Assembly (NCBI GenBank): GCA_965224815.1
Contig: CBDDAF010000003.1
Coordinates: forward strand, 372,001-436,000
From: CAYPEL01 sp036479985
GTDB taxonomy: Bacteria > Pseudomonadota > Gammaproteobacteria > DSM-19610
Direction: 5' to 3'
DNA length: 64,000 nucleotides
Position 1 is the first letter of the stretch. Every line of letters starts with the position of its first letter. The position numbers and the translations under genes were made by a program. This document shows positions 1 through 8,757 of this stretch, in pieces. The notes beneath the pieces were generated by a model. It did no database searches. It had not been told where the DNA came from and saw only the letters and a list, made by a program, of their open reading frames with translations.

Positions 1-321
1 ATGAGTAATATATTTTTGGCCAAAGATGGGCAGCTGAAAACGCCGGATTTATCACAGTGTGGTGTTGCAGGTATTATGCGTTCTGTGGTGATTGACCTCG
101 CTCAAGCTGCCGGTATTGTGGTTAACATAAGTCAGATATCAGAGACTGAATTGAAAACAGCCGATGAAATATTTATGACGAATTCTCTTTTCGAGGTCAG
201 GCCGGTTTGTGAGATTACCGGAATAACCCATTATAAACCTGGCCCTATTACTGAAGCGTTGCAGAAAGTAATTTCAATGCGTGCTACGCATGATACTTCT
301 GAAAACTGGTATGCTAGATAA
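1..321 (+). CDS. pabC: Aminodeoxychorismate lyase, C-terminal part (cut by window edge)
   Basis: PabC is a PLP fold-type IV enzyme that converts 4-amino-4-deoxychorismate to p-aminobenzoate and pyruvate for folate synthesis. Only about 106 residues are present, against about 270 for the full family, so the ATG at base 1 is almost certainly an internal Met and the gene begins before the window. The visible part carries the conserved tail features of the family: a QCGVAGIMR segment, the TADEIFMTNS segment and the VRPVCEI segment. The assignment is supported by the next genes, mltG and tmk, which follow pabC in many gammaproteobacteria. The product is cytoplasmic. Confidence 0.88.
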   Translation: MSNIFLAKDGQLKTPDLSQCGVAGIMRSVVIDLAQAAGIVVNISQISETELKTADEIFMTNSLFEVRPVCEITGITHYKPGPITEALQKVISMRATHDTSENWYAR

Positions 322-345
322 ATCTCCTTGTGAACGGTACAAATA

Positions 346-412
346 CTGTAGGAGCGGCTTCAGCCGCGATGGCCGGTAACATCGCCTTTCGCGGCTGAAG
401 CCGCTCCTACAG
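346..412. repeat. Interspersed palindromic repeat, copy 1 (pabC-mltG gap)
   Basis: Near-perfect inverted repeat with 24-base arms (346-369 and 389-412) starting CTGTAGGAGCGGCTTCAGCC. The same element recurs in at least seven other intergenic places in this window, so it is a REP-like family. It can form a strong RNA hairpin between pabC and mltG. Confidence 0.93.
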
Positions 413-445
413 ATTATTGTGAGTTAATCAGAGACATCATAAATA

Positions 446-1456
446 ATGAAAAGATTTGTTAGCCAGGTACTTGGCCTTTTTTTTATAATAGCTTGTTTTG
501 CTCTGGCCTGGCTCGTGTTGGATTTCAATACCTTTCGCGAAAATCAACTGGTAGCTGACACTGAGGAAATAGCGATAGATATCGCACCCGGTAGTTCATT
601 AAGAGCTATTGCTAAACAGTTAGCCGCAGATGGGGTTATAAAGCACCCATATTACTTAGTCGCACTGGGCCGCTATCTAGGCCTGGATAATAAAATCAAG
701 GCAGGTGAGTACCATGTGCCGGGTGATGTAAATCCTGAACAACTGTTACGCCATTTTACAACGGGCAAAGTGATTCAACACGAGTTGGCACTTATAGAAG
801 GTGAAACCTTTAAACAATTAATGGTCAGAGTTCAATCATCAAAACATTTGACACATAAACTGGATGATATAAATCCGCAAGCCGTCATGGCGGCAATTGG
901 TCAGCCAGATATACATCCTGAAGGCCGTTTCTTACCGGAAACTTATCACTTTCCACGCGGCATGACTGATGTTGAATTTTTAAAGCGTGCTTATGATGCC
1001 ATGGAAATATTTCTGGCAAAAGAGTGGCCGAATAGAGAAGAGGGTATCCCGATAAAAACGCCCTACGAAGCATTAATTCTAGCCTCAATTGTCGAGAAAG
1101 AAACTGGCAAACCAGAAGAGCGACCAAGAATTGCAGGCGTATTTACACGACGTTTAAAACAGGGTATGCGGTTACAAACTGACCCAACAATTATTTATGG
1201 CATGGGCGAAAGCTATGACGGTGATATACGCTATCGCGACTTGCGTACCGATACACCCTATAACACCTATACACGTGGCGGATTAACACCGACACCAATT
1301 GCTATGCCCGGCAAAGCGGCTATCCGCGCAGCATTACATCCACTCGATGGAGGTGAGCTGTACTTTGTTGCACGTGGTGATGGCAGGCATCAGTTCTCAA
1401 AAACATTACGGGAACACAATAATGCCGTTAACCGCTATCAGAAGAAAAAACAATGA
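446..1456 (+). CDS. mltG: Endolytic murein transglycosylase MltG
   Basis: MltG (YceG family) is an inner-membrane lytic transglycosylase that cuts nascent peptidoglycan glycan strands and is thought to terminate their elongation. The 336-residue protein has one N-terminal transmembrane helix (about residues 9-27), then a periplasmic LysM-like part and the YceG catalytic domain. The signature VEKET at about 216-220, which contains the catalytic glutamate, and the following RLQTDPTIIYGMG segment are both present. Length is typical. Its stop overlaps the tmk start (ATG at 1453, TGA at 1454-1456), so the two are translationally coupled. A palindromic repeat separates it from pabC. Confidence 0.96.
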   Translation: MKRFVSQVLGLFFIIACFALAWLVLDFNTFRENQLVADTEEIAIDIAPGSSLRAIAKQLAADGVIKHPYYLVALGRYLGLDNKIKAGEYHVPGDVNPEQLLRHFTTGKVIQHELALIEGETFKQLMVRVQSSKHLTHKLDDINPQAVMAAIGQPDIHPEGRFLPETYHFPRGMTDVEFLKRAYDAMEIFLAKEWPNREEGIPIKTPYEALILASIVEKETGKPEERPRIAGVFTRRLKQGMRLQTDPTIIYGMGESYDGDIRYRDLRTDTPYNTYTRGGLTPTPIAMPGKAAIRAALHPLDGGELYFVARGDGRHQFSKTLREHNNAVNRYQKKKQ

Positions 1457-2088
1457 TGGCTAAAAAACCCGGATTGTTTATAACTTTGGAAGGCGGAGAA
1501 GGTGCCGGAAAATCCACAAACCTGATTTATATAAAACAAAAGCTGGAAGCGGCCGGAAAAACAGTGCAGGTTACCCGTGAACCCGGAGGTACAAAACTTG
1601 GGGAAGGTATTCGTGAGTTATTACTCAATCCGGATTATACCGGTATGGATTCCGATACCGAACTGTTATTAATGTTTGCAGCGCGAGCAGAACATATCAG
1701 CAAGGTAATCAGACCTGCTCTGCAGGCAGGCAACTATGTACTCTGCGACCGCTTCACAGATGCAACCTATGCCTACCAGGGTGGTGGTCGTGGTATTGAT
1801 ATAACACGTATTCAAACATTGGAAGATTTTGTGCAAGGTGATTTCCGCCCTGATCTGACACTGCTATTCGATCTACCGATTGAAATAGGCCTAGAAAGAG
1901 CGGGTAAACGCGGGGAGTTGGATCGCTTTGAACAGGAACAGCAAGAATTCTTTAATAAAGTCCGGCAAACTTATTTACAACGGGCTGAAGAAGAACCCAA
2001 TCGATTTCGAATCATTGATGCATCAAAAGATTTACCAGAAGTGCAATATGCACTGGATACAGTGATATCGACTCTATTTAGATCGTAA
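1453..2088 (+). CDS. tmk: Thymidylate kinase
   Basis: Tmk phosphorylates dTMP to dTDP in the dTTP pathway in the cytoplasm. The 211 residues match the usual length. The P-loop EGGEGAGKST lies at residues 13-22, the DRFTDATYAYQGGGRG segment (family DR motif and thymidine-binding loop) is present, and a lid-like RAGKRGELDRFE segment follows at about 150-160. The start overlaps mltG; a second ATG directly follows it. In related genomes holB comes next, but here holB lies 37 kb downstream at 39509, so this gene marks the left edge of a large insertion. Confidence 0.96.
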   Translation: MMAKKPGLFITLEGGEGAGKSTNLIYIKQKLEAAGKTVQVTREPGGTKLGEGIRELLLNPDYTGMDSDTELLLMFAARAEHISKVIRPALQAGNYVLCDRFTDATYAYQGGGRGIDITRIQTLEDFVQGDFRPDLTLLFDLPIEIGLERAGKRGELDRFEQEQQEFFNKVRQTYLQRAEEEPNRFRIIDASKDLPEVQYALDTVISTLFRS

Positions 2089-2093
2089 TAAAT

Positions 2094-2159
2094 TGTAGGA
2101 GCGGCTTGAGCCGCGAAAGGTGATACCGCAAACCATCGCGGCTGAAGCCGCTCCTACAG
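2094..2159. repeat. Interspersed palindromic repeat, copy 2 (after tmk)
   Basis: Same family as the copy at 346-412; the left arm reads GGCTTGAGCC instead of GGCTTCAGCC, so the stem is slightly imperfect. It lies between the convergent genes tmk and the minus-strand gene ending at 2175 and could act as a two-way transcription stop. Confidence 0.9.
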
Positions 2160-2174
2160 AATATGCAATGTAAA

Positions 2175-3191
2175 TTAATTATTTCTTAGTAGATCTGGTT
2201 CTGGTACAAATATAGCATCATCTAGACTGGACTTGACTTCAAAACGTATGGCCTCTTTTACGCTGATATTTGCTGCACCGAACGTTGTAGACTCGGTTTT
2301 TAAAATTATATTTCTATCAACGGGACCAGGATAAGTATGCATCGGCTGCCAGTACCAGGCGCGGCCTGGGAAAGTTTTACTGGAGACAATATCACATGGC
2401 TGACCCAGTACAATATGCTCATCGTTAGCTAACGGCAGGCTACCAATGTTTGCCTTACTTACAGAAATTTGAAACGCTTTATCCATCAAGTCAATTGTGT
2501 GTTGGTTTGCCTGTCTTTTGGTACCGGGCGTTCTGCTAACAGTGCTGTCAGATAATGCCTGAGAAATAAGAGCTGCGAATGCAGGATCGTTTTTCAAAGG
2601 GGCCAAATTAGCAGTAGCCTGTCGATTAGAGAGAGCCCGGCTATCCATGCGGCGAACCTGTTTGTACTTATATTGACTAGAGAGTGTTGGGCCTCCGGAA
2701 CCAGGAGTGGCACCTGCTTGAATCTTTTCGCTAAGTGTGATCATGTAACGGTAAACACCGTCATCTTTCTCGATCTTTAGGGATTCAGTTTTTAGCAACC
2801 GGCAGCGTCCATCGTTGGAAAATGTATATTTTATTCGGTAGACATACTGCGCGTATTTGTCGCCAAACAGGTATTGTTTTTCTGTAAAAATACCAACTTT
2901 TTCTTTTATCCAATCAGGTTCAGGCTGTGGATTACCTCCTACGAAATAACCGGGAGGAAGATCCTTTTTTGCTGCATCCCAGGCGATACCCTGGGATTGT
3001 ATGCTTTGGTACATGCGTTTTTCACTGACACATAATCCGTACTGTGACTTCAAGAGTGGTATAAGAGCAGCGCTTTGATCGTCGAGATACTCTATAGAAA
3101 TAGCGGGAATTATAGGTGTGGGACTACCCGCATAACTGCTAAATGCGAATAAAAAATGTAAAAGTAATAGTAAAAAATGGTAGTAGCGCAT
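2175..3191 (-). CDS. Secreted protein of unknown function
   Basis: I do not recognise this 338-residue protein. It starts with a clear Sec signal peptide (hydrophobic Leu/Phe-rich run at about 5-18, cleavage probably after SSYAG), so it should be exported to the periplasm or beyond. The mature part has four Cys residues (in GLCVSE, GRCRLL and GQPCDI segments), mixed beta-strand character and no evident catalytic motif. It lies alone on the minus strand between tmk and the LysR-like gene, with palindromic repeat copy 2 at its 3' end. Its role and any connection to the Tad-Rhs locus are unknown. Confidence 0.75.
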   Translation of the reverse strand: MRYYHFLLLLLHFLFAFSSYAGSPTPIIPAISIEYLDDQSAALIPLLKSQYGLCVSEKRMYQSIQSQGIAWDAAKKDLPPGYFVGGNPQPEPDWIKEKVGIFTEKQYLFGDKYAQYVYRIKYTFSNDGRCRLLKTESLKIEKDDGVYRYMITLSEKIQAGATPGSGGPTLSSQYKYKQVRRMDSRALSNRQATANLAPLKNDPAFAALISQALSDSTVSRTPGTKRQANQHTIDLMDKAFQISVSKANIGSLPLANDEHIVLGQPCDIVSSKTFPGRAWYWQPMHTYPGPVDRNIILKTESTTFGAANISVKEAIRFEVKSSLDDAIFVPEPDLLRNN

Positions 3192-3411
3192 GATTATTTC
3201 TATCCTTAGAATTTTAAATTAAGTTTAAAAACCGGTATTTACAATAGGTAAATTATTTGTTCGTCAAATAACTACTCATTCCATAATATTTGATGATAGA
3301 CTGGTTCCAAGTTAATTAGAAGACATATGCGTGATACATGACATATGCAAAAGAAAGATAAATTGCGTTAATGATTATTTAAAAACGTTAAAGCCAGGGG
3401 GGTTACAAAGG

Positions 3412-3732
3412 ATGACGTTTAAGGAATTGCGGTACTTTATTGCAGTTGCAGATTCCTGCCACTTTGGTAAAGCAGCAGAATTATGTGAAGTATCACAGTC
3501 AACATTAAGCATTCAGATTGGTCGTCTTGAAGCAGGGTTAGGTGTAAAGCTACTTCATCGTCATCCTATCCAATTGACGAGTAACGGCGTCCAGGTGATA
3601 CCCTGGGCACGTTTAATGCTGATGGCGGCGGACGAGCTATCGAAAGCGGCTAAACCACATTCGGGTGATATTGACCAAATCCTACTCAAGAAAAATGCTT
3701 TGTCCTTAATCTCGAAAATTCAATCTATATAA
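3412..3732 (+). CDS. LysR-type DNA-binding domain protein without effector domain
   Basis: The 106 residues cover the winged helix-turn-helix of a LysR-type regulator (FKELRYFIAVADSCHFGKAA, then the recognition helix around SQSTLSIQIGRLE) and part of the linker helix, then stop. Full LysR proteins have about 300 residues; the ligand-binding half is absent and no remnant is seen downstream, where a palindromic repeat begins 20 bases later. The N-terminus resembles OxyR. I chose the ATG at 3412 because the LysR domain starts there; an open frame runs back to 3331. It may be a degraded gene or a real stand-alone DNA-binding protein. It is the only regulator-like gene directly upstream of the Tad locus. 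Confidence 0.7.
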   Translation: MTFKELRYFIAVADSCHFGKAAELCEVSQSTLSIQIGRLEAGLGVKLLHRHPIQLTSNGVQVIPWARLMLMAADELSKAAKPHSGDIDQILLKKNALSLISKIQSI

Positions 3733-3752
3733 CTAATTACCTGAGTAATACT

Positions 3753-3813
3753 TGTAGGAGCGGCTTCAGCCGCGATGAAGGTTACGCCTATCGCGGCTGA
3801 AGCCGCTCCTACA
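3753..3813. repeat. Interspersed palindromic repeat, copy 3
   Basis: Inverted repeat of the CTGTAGGAGCGGCTTCAGCC family directly after the LysR-like gene. It may end that transcript before the pilin promoter region. Confidence 0.92.
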
Positions 3814-4247
3814 ATTTCTTCATGACAAGCTATAAAACTTTCCTTCTGTAAATATCAAAATAATGTCAGCTTGTTTTACGTTTACCTCTAAAAATAAAAA
3901 TATTTCCATTGAAAAATGTCAATCGCGTGATTCCATTCAACCTTTAATCAGTCAGGCTTAGAATCTGTTTATAAAGAAGCCATTAATACGTCTGTTTGCC
4001 AGTCACTTGCACGCTAATCTAATAGTATTACCTGTTAAATATCTGCTCATGTATCGTTACAGTAACAAGCTAACTGAGTTTGTAATGTAAATGAAGTTAT
4101 TTAGTTAACAACCTGATTTTAATGCATTCAACGTTATTGACATATGTCAATTGCAACCCTCTCCTGGAATCGATATAAATAAACCATCTCAAGCTTTCCA
4201 CAAGGAGCATGAGAGACAATATTAATTCTTACGAGTGGAGATCAATT
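3814..4247 (+). promoter_or_regulatory. AT-rich upstream region of the flp pilin with two copies of a shared motif
   Basis: No gene is seen here. The region is AT-rich and holds two copies of a motif with consensus ATTGANNNATGTCAATYGC, at 3908-3926 and 4136-4154. The second contains a perfect 14-base palindrome, TTGACATATGTCAA (4137-4150). The motif also occurs upstream of the second TadE-Rhs unit (22866) and twice upstream of the lipoprotein gene (33214 and 33440). A ribosome-binding GGAG lies just before the pilin ATG at 4248. I infer operator sites; the binding protein is not known. Confidence 0.6.
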
Positions 4248-4523
4248 ATGTCTTTAAGAAAAAAAGCAGCACAGAAGTCCCGTCAGCTAGGTCAGGGTAT
4301 GACGGAATACATCATAATTGTTGCCTTGATAGCAATCGCAGCAATCGCAGTGTTTGGTTATTTTGGCGATACAGTTACATCTCAGGTTGCAGGCATGACT
4401 GAAGAGCTTGCAGGCAATGATGGTGGTGCAAACATAACTACAGCAGGTACTCATGCCGCAGCCGCAACTACAAATTCCGCTAATGTTTCTAACGGGAATG
4501 GTTTGGGTACTTATAACCAGTAA
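4248..4523 (+). CDS. Flp-type major pilin
   Basis: This 91-residue protein has the class III (Flp) prepilin layout: a short basic leader, a processing site LG followed by QGMTE with Glu at +5 of the mature protein, and a hydrophobic helix (EYIIIVALIAIAAIAVFGYFG) that forms the pilus core. The C-terminal half is Ala/Thr/Asn-rich and low in complexity. I chose the start at 4248 over the longer frame from 4209 because it has a Shine-Dalgarno match and gives a normal leader. It is the first gene of the Tad locus and is followed by a hairpin, as expected for a subunit needed in large amounts. It should be cut by a prepilin peptidase, which is not encoded in the window. Confidence 0.88.
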   Translation: MSLRKKAAQKSRQLGQGMTEYIIIVALIAIAAIAVFGYFGDTVTSQVAGMTEELAGNDGGANITTAGTHAAAATTNSANVSNGNGLGTYNQ

Positions 4524-4578
4524 AAGAAAAATCAAGCTTACTAGATACCATTGATGGGTTTAGTGTTTGGCTTTGTTT

Positions 4579-4614
4579 GATGCGCGCCTCGGTAAATATT
4601 ATGAGGTGCGTATC
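4579..4614 (+). terminator. Hairpin between pilin and TadG-like gene
   Basis: Arms 4579-4590 and 4603-4614 can form a 12-bp RNA stem with two G-U pairs and a 12-base loop. There is no T-tract, so it is more likely an attenuator or mRNA-stabilising hairpin that raises pilin output over the downstream apparatus genes than a complete terminator. Confidence 0.5.
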
Positions 4615-4711
4615 AACTATAAACAGGCATAACTAATAGTTTTCCATTTACGATAAATAAATACGCCTGGAATAGCTAAACATATCCCTAGTAGTAAAGC
4701 TGATTACTGCG

Positions 4712-7189
4712 ATGAGAATATATTTTCAGAAAATGGAAGATCAGAAAGGCCAGGCGCTTCCTTTGGGACTTGCGTTAATCATGATGGTAACGCTCGGTAG
4801 CCTTGTACTCTTCAATACTGGTCAGATGACCTCAGAAAAGTCACGTCTGACCAACGCAGCGGATGCGGCCGTATACAGCGGGCTTATTTGGCAGGCACGC
4901 GCGCTAAATTTTCAGTCTTATACCAACCGTGCCATGGTGGCTAATCAGGTATCCATTGCACAACTGGTCAGTCTGTCAAGCTGGTCGAGTTACCAGAAAG
5001 TGACCAGTAAAAATCTGGATACTTACCTGGGCTGGATACCCTTTGTCGGTCAAGTGACAAAGTACTATAGTCAAATAACCGATTATGTAGACCAGATTGT
5101 TCAGCCGCTTGTGCAGGCAGCTGTATCTGTTCTGGATGTAGTTACTGGTGTGCTTAGTACCACTCAACAAGTGATGTATGTTTCTACCTTCGCAGCGACG
5201 CCTTCTATTGTAAAAGAAGTTGTTGAACGAAATGATAGCCGCTATAAAGTTGACTCAACATATAACATTGCTTCCCTGGCAAGAAACGCCTTGCAATGGG
5301 GCGATATTACCGACAGGTATGACAACTCCAACCTTGATGAGATTAGCCGTAAGGGAGACCTGATTACCGCTTCACGGGATGATTTTTCAAGAAAAAGAAG
5401 CTTCATTGAGCCTGGCACAAAACTTCCTGGCATCGGGTTTGATAACAATTGGTTGTGGCTTGGTAGTCATCGTTACAATATTGTCAAAGATGGTGAGACT
5501 CGGCTTATACACAAACCGGGATCTACTAATTCTGAATGGGAATGGAAAGCCAAGGATACGATTTCTTTGCACAGTGAAAAATGGAAACCAAAATGGCATA
5601 ACTGGCTCAGATTCAAAAAACATCGAGAACTTCTCCCTGTTGGCTGGGGTGAAAGTTATGTACAAGATGATATTGAATGTAGCAATAGCAATAGCAGTGG
5701 TAATAGCAGTGGTAATAGCAGTGGTAATAGCAGTGGTAATAGCAGTGGTAGTGGAAGTAACTGTCCCAAGTGGGCTACCGATGGCAAAAGACAGAATCCG
5801 AAAGCCGAAGGCATTGCTGATAACAATGCATTGGATATCGGCGCTAATTATTCCGGTGTACGAGCTTACTACGACTTAAAGGACTTAAACGAAACCAATC
5901 AGGATCCCCGGTTGCTATTAAGGGTTGAAGTGAATGCGCCCGGGAAAAAAATAAGAACATCAACCAAAATCCCCAATCTGGGATCGCCCAATCCTCCAGG
6001 AGGCGCTAACCGGAGAGGTGCCGTCGAGAGCGGTATGTTTTACGCAGGCGACAAGCTTTCTGGCGAAGTGGCCTCAGCAGTGGGCAGTGGTGAGGTCTAT
6101 TTTAAAAGGCCGGTGTATGGGCCTTATGACCGGCCGGTGTACGAAAAGGGCCGGAATGAATTAATAGCATTGCATAACGGGCGCAAAATAGTCCGAAAAG
6201 AATACGCCAGCTTATTTAATCCCTATTGGGAAGTACGCCTGACCGAGTTGCCCAAGCAAGAACAAATGGCCGCCTGGTTAATAAATTCACCAGAACTAGC
6301 CGGTGCTGCCAGCGGTGGTGTTCTTGCCGGTGTTCAGGAATACATTAACCAGCAAGCCGGGGAAATAAATCTCCTAAAAACTAAACAGCAGCAGTTACAG
6401 ACAGCATTGTCGAAAGCGACTACCCAGGCTGCCAAAAATTCCATCCAACAACAATTGTCTTCAGTAAAACAACGCCTTAATCAGCTTAATACTGCTGTCA
6501 CACAGAAAAACGCACTCGCCAATAACCTGCAGCAGACTGGAATCAGCGCAAGCATCCGCAACGCCAGCGGTTTGGCAAATAGCCTGCCCAATTATGGTGG
6601 TGCGGGAGCTACTGTAAAAGCTGCACTTAAAAATGGCGTAAACGCAACACAGATACTCGATCAGGCAAAAGATGTCATTGTGGATCAGGCGCAGGATGTT
6701 CTAAAAAAGGCCTTAACCAATGCGGCAAAAAATGTCGCAAAAAGTAGTCTGCAAAAGTATGGCGGAAATACAGTCAAAGTAGCGCAAGGTATTTATAACA
6801 CGGCTCAAACTGCAAATACCGCCGTTAATAACCAAGTATTAATACCTTTGCAGCAAAAACTGGCCAGTCTTTCGCAGCAATTAGACAGCACAGTCCAGGG
6901 CATACAGGATAAATTTGATGTCCAGAATCAGGCTTTGCAACAGCAACTCCTGCAAAAGCAATCAGACCTTGCAGCAGCGACCGATCCGCTGATTGCCACA
7001 CAACTTACAAATAGCATTGACTCACTGAATAATCAGATTGGGCAACTCAATCAGGATTTGCAAACCAGAATTAGTAATGCAACAGCATCAATTCAACAGC
7101 AAATTGATGCTGTCCAGCAGAAAATAGATAGTCTGCAATCATCAACCCAGAATGGGTTAAACAAAGTAGGCACTCTGCTAGGTAAATAA
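4712..7189 (+). CDS. Long TadG-like pilus-associated protein
   Basis: The 825-residue protein starts with a TadE/TadG-like N-terminus: a basic stretch, KGQALPLG, then a hydrophobic helix (about residues 15-37) and an NAADAAVYSG segment typical of TadG. It lacks Glu at +5 after the KG, so it may stay uncleaved as in many TadG proteins. Residues about 327-347 are a Gly-Asn-Ser-Ser repeat encoded by five perfect 12-base units. The last 300 residues are rich in Gln, Asn, Ala and Leu and look like long coiled coils (for example repeated QQQL and LNQLN patterns). TadG is usually 400-600 residues, so this is an extended form, perhaps a stalk or fibre. It is followed by a TadE-like gene 24 bases downstream. 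The assignment to TadG rests on the N-terminus and context. Confidence 0.75.
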   Translation: MRIYFQKMEDQKGQALPLGLALIMMVTLGSLVLFNTGQMTSEKSRLTNAADAAVYSGLIWQARALNFQSYTNRAMVANQVSIAQLVSLSSWSSYQKVTSKNLDTYLGWIPFVGQVTKYYSQITDYVDQIVQPLVQAAVSVLDVVTGVLSTTQQVMYVSTFAATPSIVKEVVERNDSRYKVDSTYNIASLARNALQWGDITDRYDNSNLDEISRKGDLITASRDDFSRKRSFIEPGTKLPGIGFDNNWLWLGSHRYNIVKDGETRLIHKPGSTNSEWEWKAKDTISLHSEKWKPKWHNWLRFKKHRELLPVGWGESYVQDDIECSNSNSSGNSSGNSSGNSSGNSSGSGSNCPKWATDGKRQNPKAEGIADNNALDIGANYSGVRAYYDLKDLNETNQDPRLLLRVEVNAPGKKIRTSTKIPNLGSPNPPGGANRRGAVESGMFYAGDKLSGEVASAVGSGEVYFKRPVYGPYDRPVYEKGRNELIALHNGRKIVRKEYASLFNPYWEVRLTELPKQEQMAAWLINSPELAGAASGGVLAGVQEYINQQAGEINLLKTKQQQLQTALSKATTQAAKNSIQQQLSSVKQRLNQLNTAVTQKNALANNLQQTGISASIRNASGLANSLPNYGGAGATVKAALKNGVNATQILDQAKDVIVDQAQDVLKKALTNAAKNVAKSSLQKYGGNTVKVAQGIYNTAQTANTAVNNQVLIPLQQKLASLSQQLDSTVQGIQDKFDVQNQALQQQLLQKQSDLAAATDPLIATQLTNSIDSLNNQIGQLNQDLQTRISNATASIQQQIDAVQQKIDSLQSSTQNGLNKVGTLLGK
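5690..5749 (+). repeat. Five tandem 12-base repeats inside the TadG-like gene
   Basis: Five exact copies of AATAGCAGTGGT encode (Asn-Ser-Ser-Gly)5. The unit is a multiple of three, so copy-number change by slippage would keep the reading frame and only alter linker length. Confidence 0.93.
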
Positions 7190-7213
7190 GCGCATGCGCA
7201 AAAGGATAATCAG

Positions 7214-8026
7214 ATGCAATTACGCATAACACATAATCAGTCAGGCAGTGCAATGACAGAGTTTGTCGTGTTGGCAGTTGTTTTGGTTCCAGCACTCACC
7301 ATGATGCCCTGGATGGGAAAGGTGTCGAGTATCAACCAGACCACAATTCAAGCCAGTCGCTATGCGGCCTGGGAAATGACGGTTACGGATAAATCACCAT
7401 CCCAGTTGCGTGATGAAGTTGAGAACCGATTTTTTACAGATGCTGATGTGATGCTGAATCAGAATCAGGGAAAAGGTGTAATCACTAGCAAGAATGCGCT
7501 TTGGTCGGGCATTTCTAAAAACCAGAATGGTTCGCAAAACCGGCTGTTTACTGCCGGGCAAAATAATCTTCTTCTTGATATTAACGATGGTGAAATCCCA
7601 AATAAAGCCGGTGGCGTACTGGTAAAAGGCGTCCATGCTATGGGGGCATTAAGCAGTGTAATTTCAGATGCAAAGTGGGATTTACGAACTAACGGCTTAT
7701 ACGATGTAGAGGTTCGCGCCAATATTGGCAGCAATCATTTCTTTGCCGGCAAAAAGGATTGTTTCGACAAGAACAATAATGCGGTCTTTGCCTGTGTTAG
7801 TAGAAATAATTCCATCCTGGTTGACACCTGGAGCGCAGAAAGTGCAGAGCAGGTTGAAGAGCGAACAATGTCACTGGTACCGCTGGGGATACTTCGGCCG
7901 GTAGGTAATGCACTGGCACTGTTAGGCAAACTACCCATGATAACCGATATTGCCGGTTTGGAAGACGCATTTGGCCAGGTGCAGCCTGATGTGTTGCCTC
8001 CCGATCGTCATGGGCCAGTGAAATAG
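7214..8026 (+). CDS. TadE-like pseudopilin
   Basis: The 270-residue protein has a TadE-type prepilin start: basic leader, SG cleavage site, then SAMTE with Glu at +5 and a hydrophobic segment (about residues 14-36). An ASRYAAWE segment follows, a feature common in TadE/TadG proteins. The rest is a periplasmic domain with two Cys residues (KKDCFDK and VFACVS). TadE-like minor pilins are cleaved by the prepilin peptidase and are thought to prime or cap the Tad pilus. It lies in tandem with the TadG-like gene and overlaps nothing; a signal-peptide protein begins 5 bases after its stop. Confidence 0.8.
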   Translation: MQLRITHNQSGSAMTEFVVLAVVLVPALTMMPWMGKVSSINQTTIQASRYAAWEMTVTDKSPSQLRDEVENRFFTDADVMLNQNQGKGVITSKNALWSGISKNQNGSQNRLFTAGQNNLLLDINDGEIPNKAGGVLVKGVHAMGALSSVISDAKWDLRTNGLYDVEVRANIGSNHFFAGKKDCFDKNNNAVFACVSRNNSILVDTWSAESAEQVEERTMSLVPLGILRPVGNALALLGKLPMITDIAGLEDAFGQVQPDVLPPDRHGPVK

Positions 8027-8030
8027 GGGT

Positions 8031-8735
8031 GTGTTACACATGACTTATCGGCAAAAATTAATTTCTACTTTGATACTTCTCGGTAGTGCAATTTCACCTG
8101 TGTGGGCTGAAGGCCTTGCTAGTCTGGCATTACCTCCTGGTACCAGGACAGCCTGGGTTGCAGAAAATATTGAACAGAATGGCGTGCCGATGCAAATTCA
8201 GCAATTGACCTCAGTAGCAAACGTTAATGAAGTGCTTGAATTTTACCGTGCTCAATGGAAAGACTCAGCTGATCCCAGTGTGCCGGGGTTTGTAGAAAAC
8301 AAGGTGGGGGAGTGGCAAACTATAAGTCAACTTGAGAACAACCTGCAAACGGTTATCCAGGTAAAGAACAGCCGTTCCGGTGGTACAGAAGGGTTTGCAT
8401 CCCAGATCGATATCCGATCTACGCCCGGTAGCAACCGCACCACCCGAAAATTCCCCCGCAAGAGTGGTTCGCAACTCATCTCCAGTACTGAATCAAAAGA
8501 CGGTGCAAAAACAGCCACAACCATTGTCTTGATGAATACCTTCTCGATTAAATCCAACGCTGATTTTTACCATTCAAAAATGCGTGCCAAAGGATGGTCA
8601 TTGGCGCATGCCAAAAATCAGTCGAGTGTGTCAATTATGTTATTCAATCGATCAGGTAAATCCTGTGAGATTGCAATCAGTAAAAACAGGGGAAGAACCG
8701 TAATATTGGCGAATATTCTTGCTACTAAAACCTGA
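8031..8735 (+). CDS. Secreted protein of unknown function in the Tad locus
   Basis: I do not recognise this 234-residue protein. It has a signal peptide (about residues 1-26, ending near SPVWA) and should be periplasmic or outer-membrane associated. Two similar-looking halves are visible: VNEVLEFYRAQW near 67-78 and NADFYHSKMRAKGWSLA near 180-200. Both resemble the strand-helix 'monomer plus W' pattern of small repeats found in secretion-system accessory proteins, but I cannot name a family. Spacing of 4 bases from the TadE-like gene and 22 bases to the next small pseudopilin gene shows it belongs to the Tad operon. Confidence 0.7.
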   Translation: MLHMTYRQKLISTLILLGSAISPVWAEGLASLALPPGTRTAWVAENIEQNGVPMQIQQLTSVANVNEVLEFYRAQWKDSADPSVPGFVENKVGEWQTISQLENNLQTVIQVKNSRSGGTEGFASQIDIRSTPGSNRTTRKFPRKSGSQLISSTESKDGAKTATTIVLMNTFSIKSNADFYHSKMRAKGWSLAHAKNQSSVSIMLFNRSGKSCEIAISKNRGRTVILANILATKT

Positions 8736-8757
8736 AGAGTGATGAAGAAAATACAGG

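Noticed and set aside
4137..4154. The flp upstream motif considered as a sigma-54 promoter because of its TTGC end
   Set aside because: The distance between the G-rich and GC elements does not fit -24/-12 spacing, unlike the sites at 53435, 58080 and 62745.
5690..5749. Five regular 12-base repeats that might suggest a small CRISPR-like array
   Set aside because: The units are directly adjacent with no spacers, in frame inside the TadG-like gene, and encode a plain Gly/Asn/Ser linker.
5379..5879. A 166-codon open frame within the TadG-like gene
   Set aside because: It is a shadow frame; the Val-Ile repeats in it come from the 12-base repeats read in another frame.
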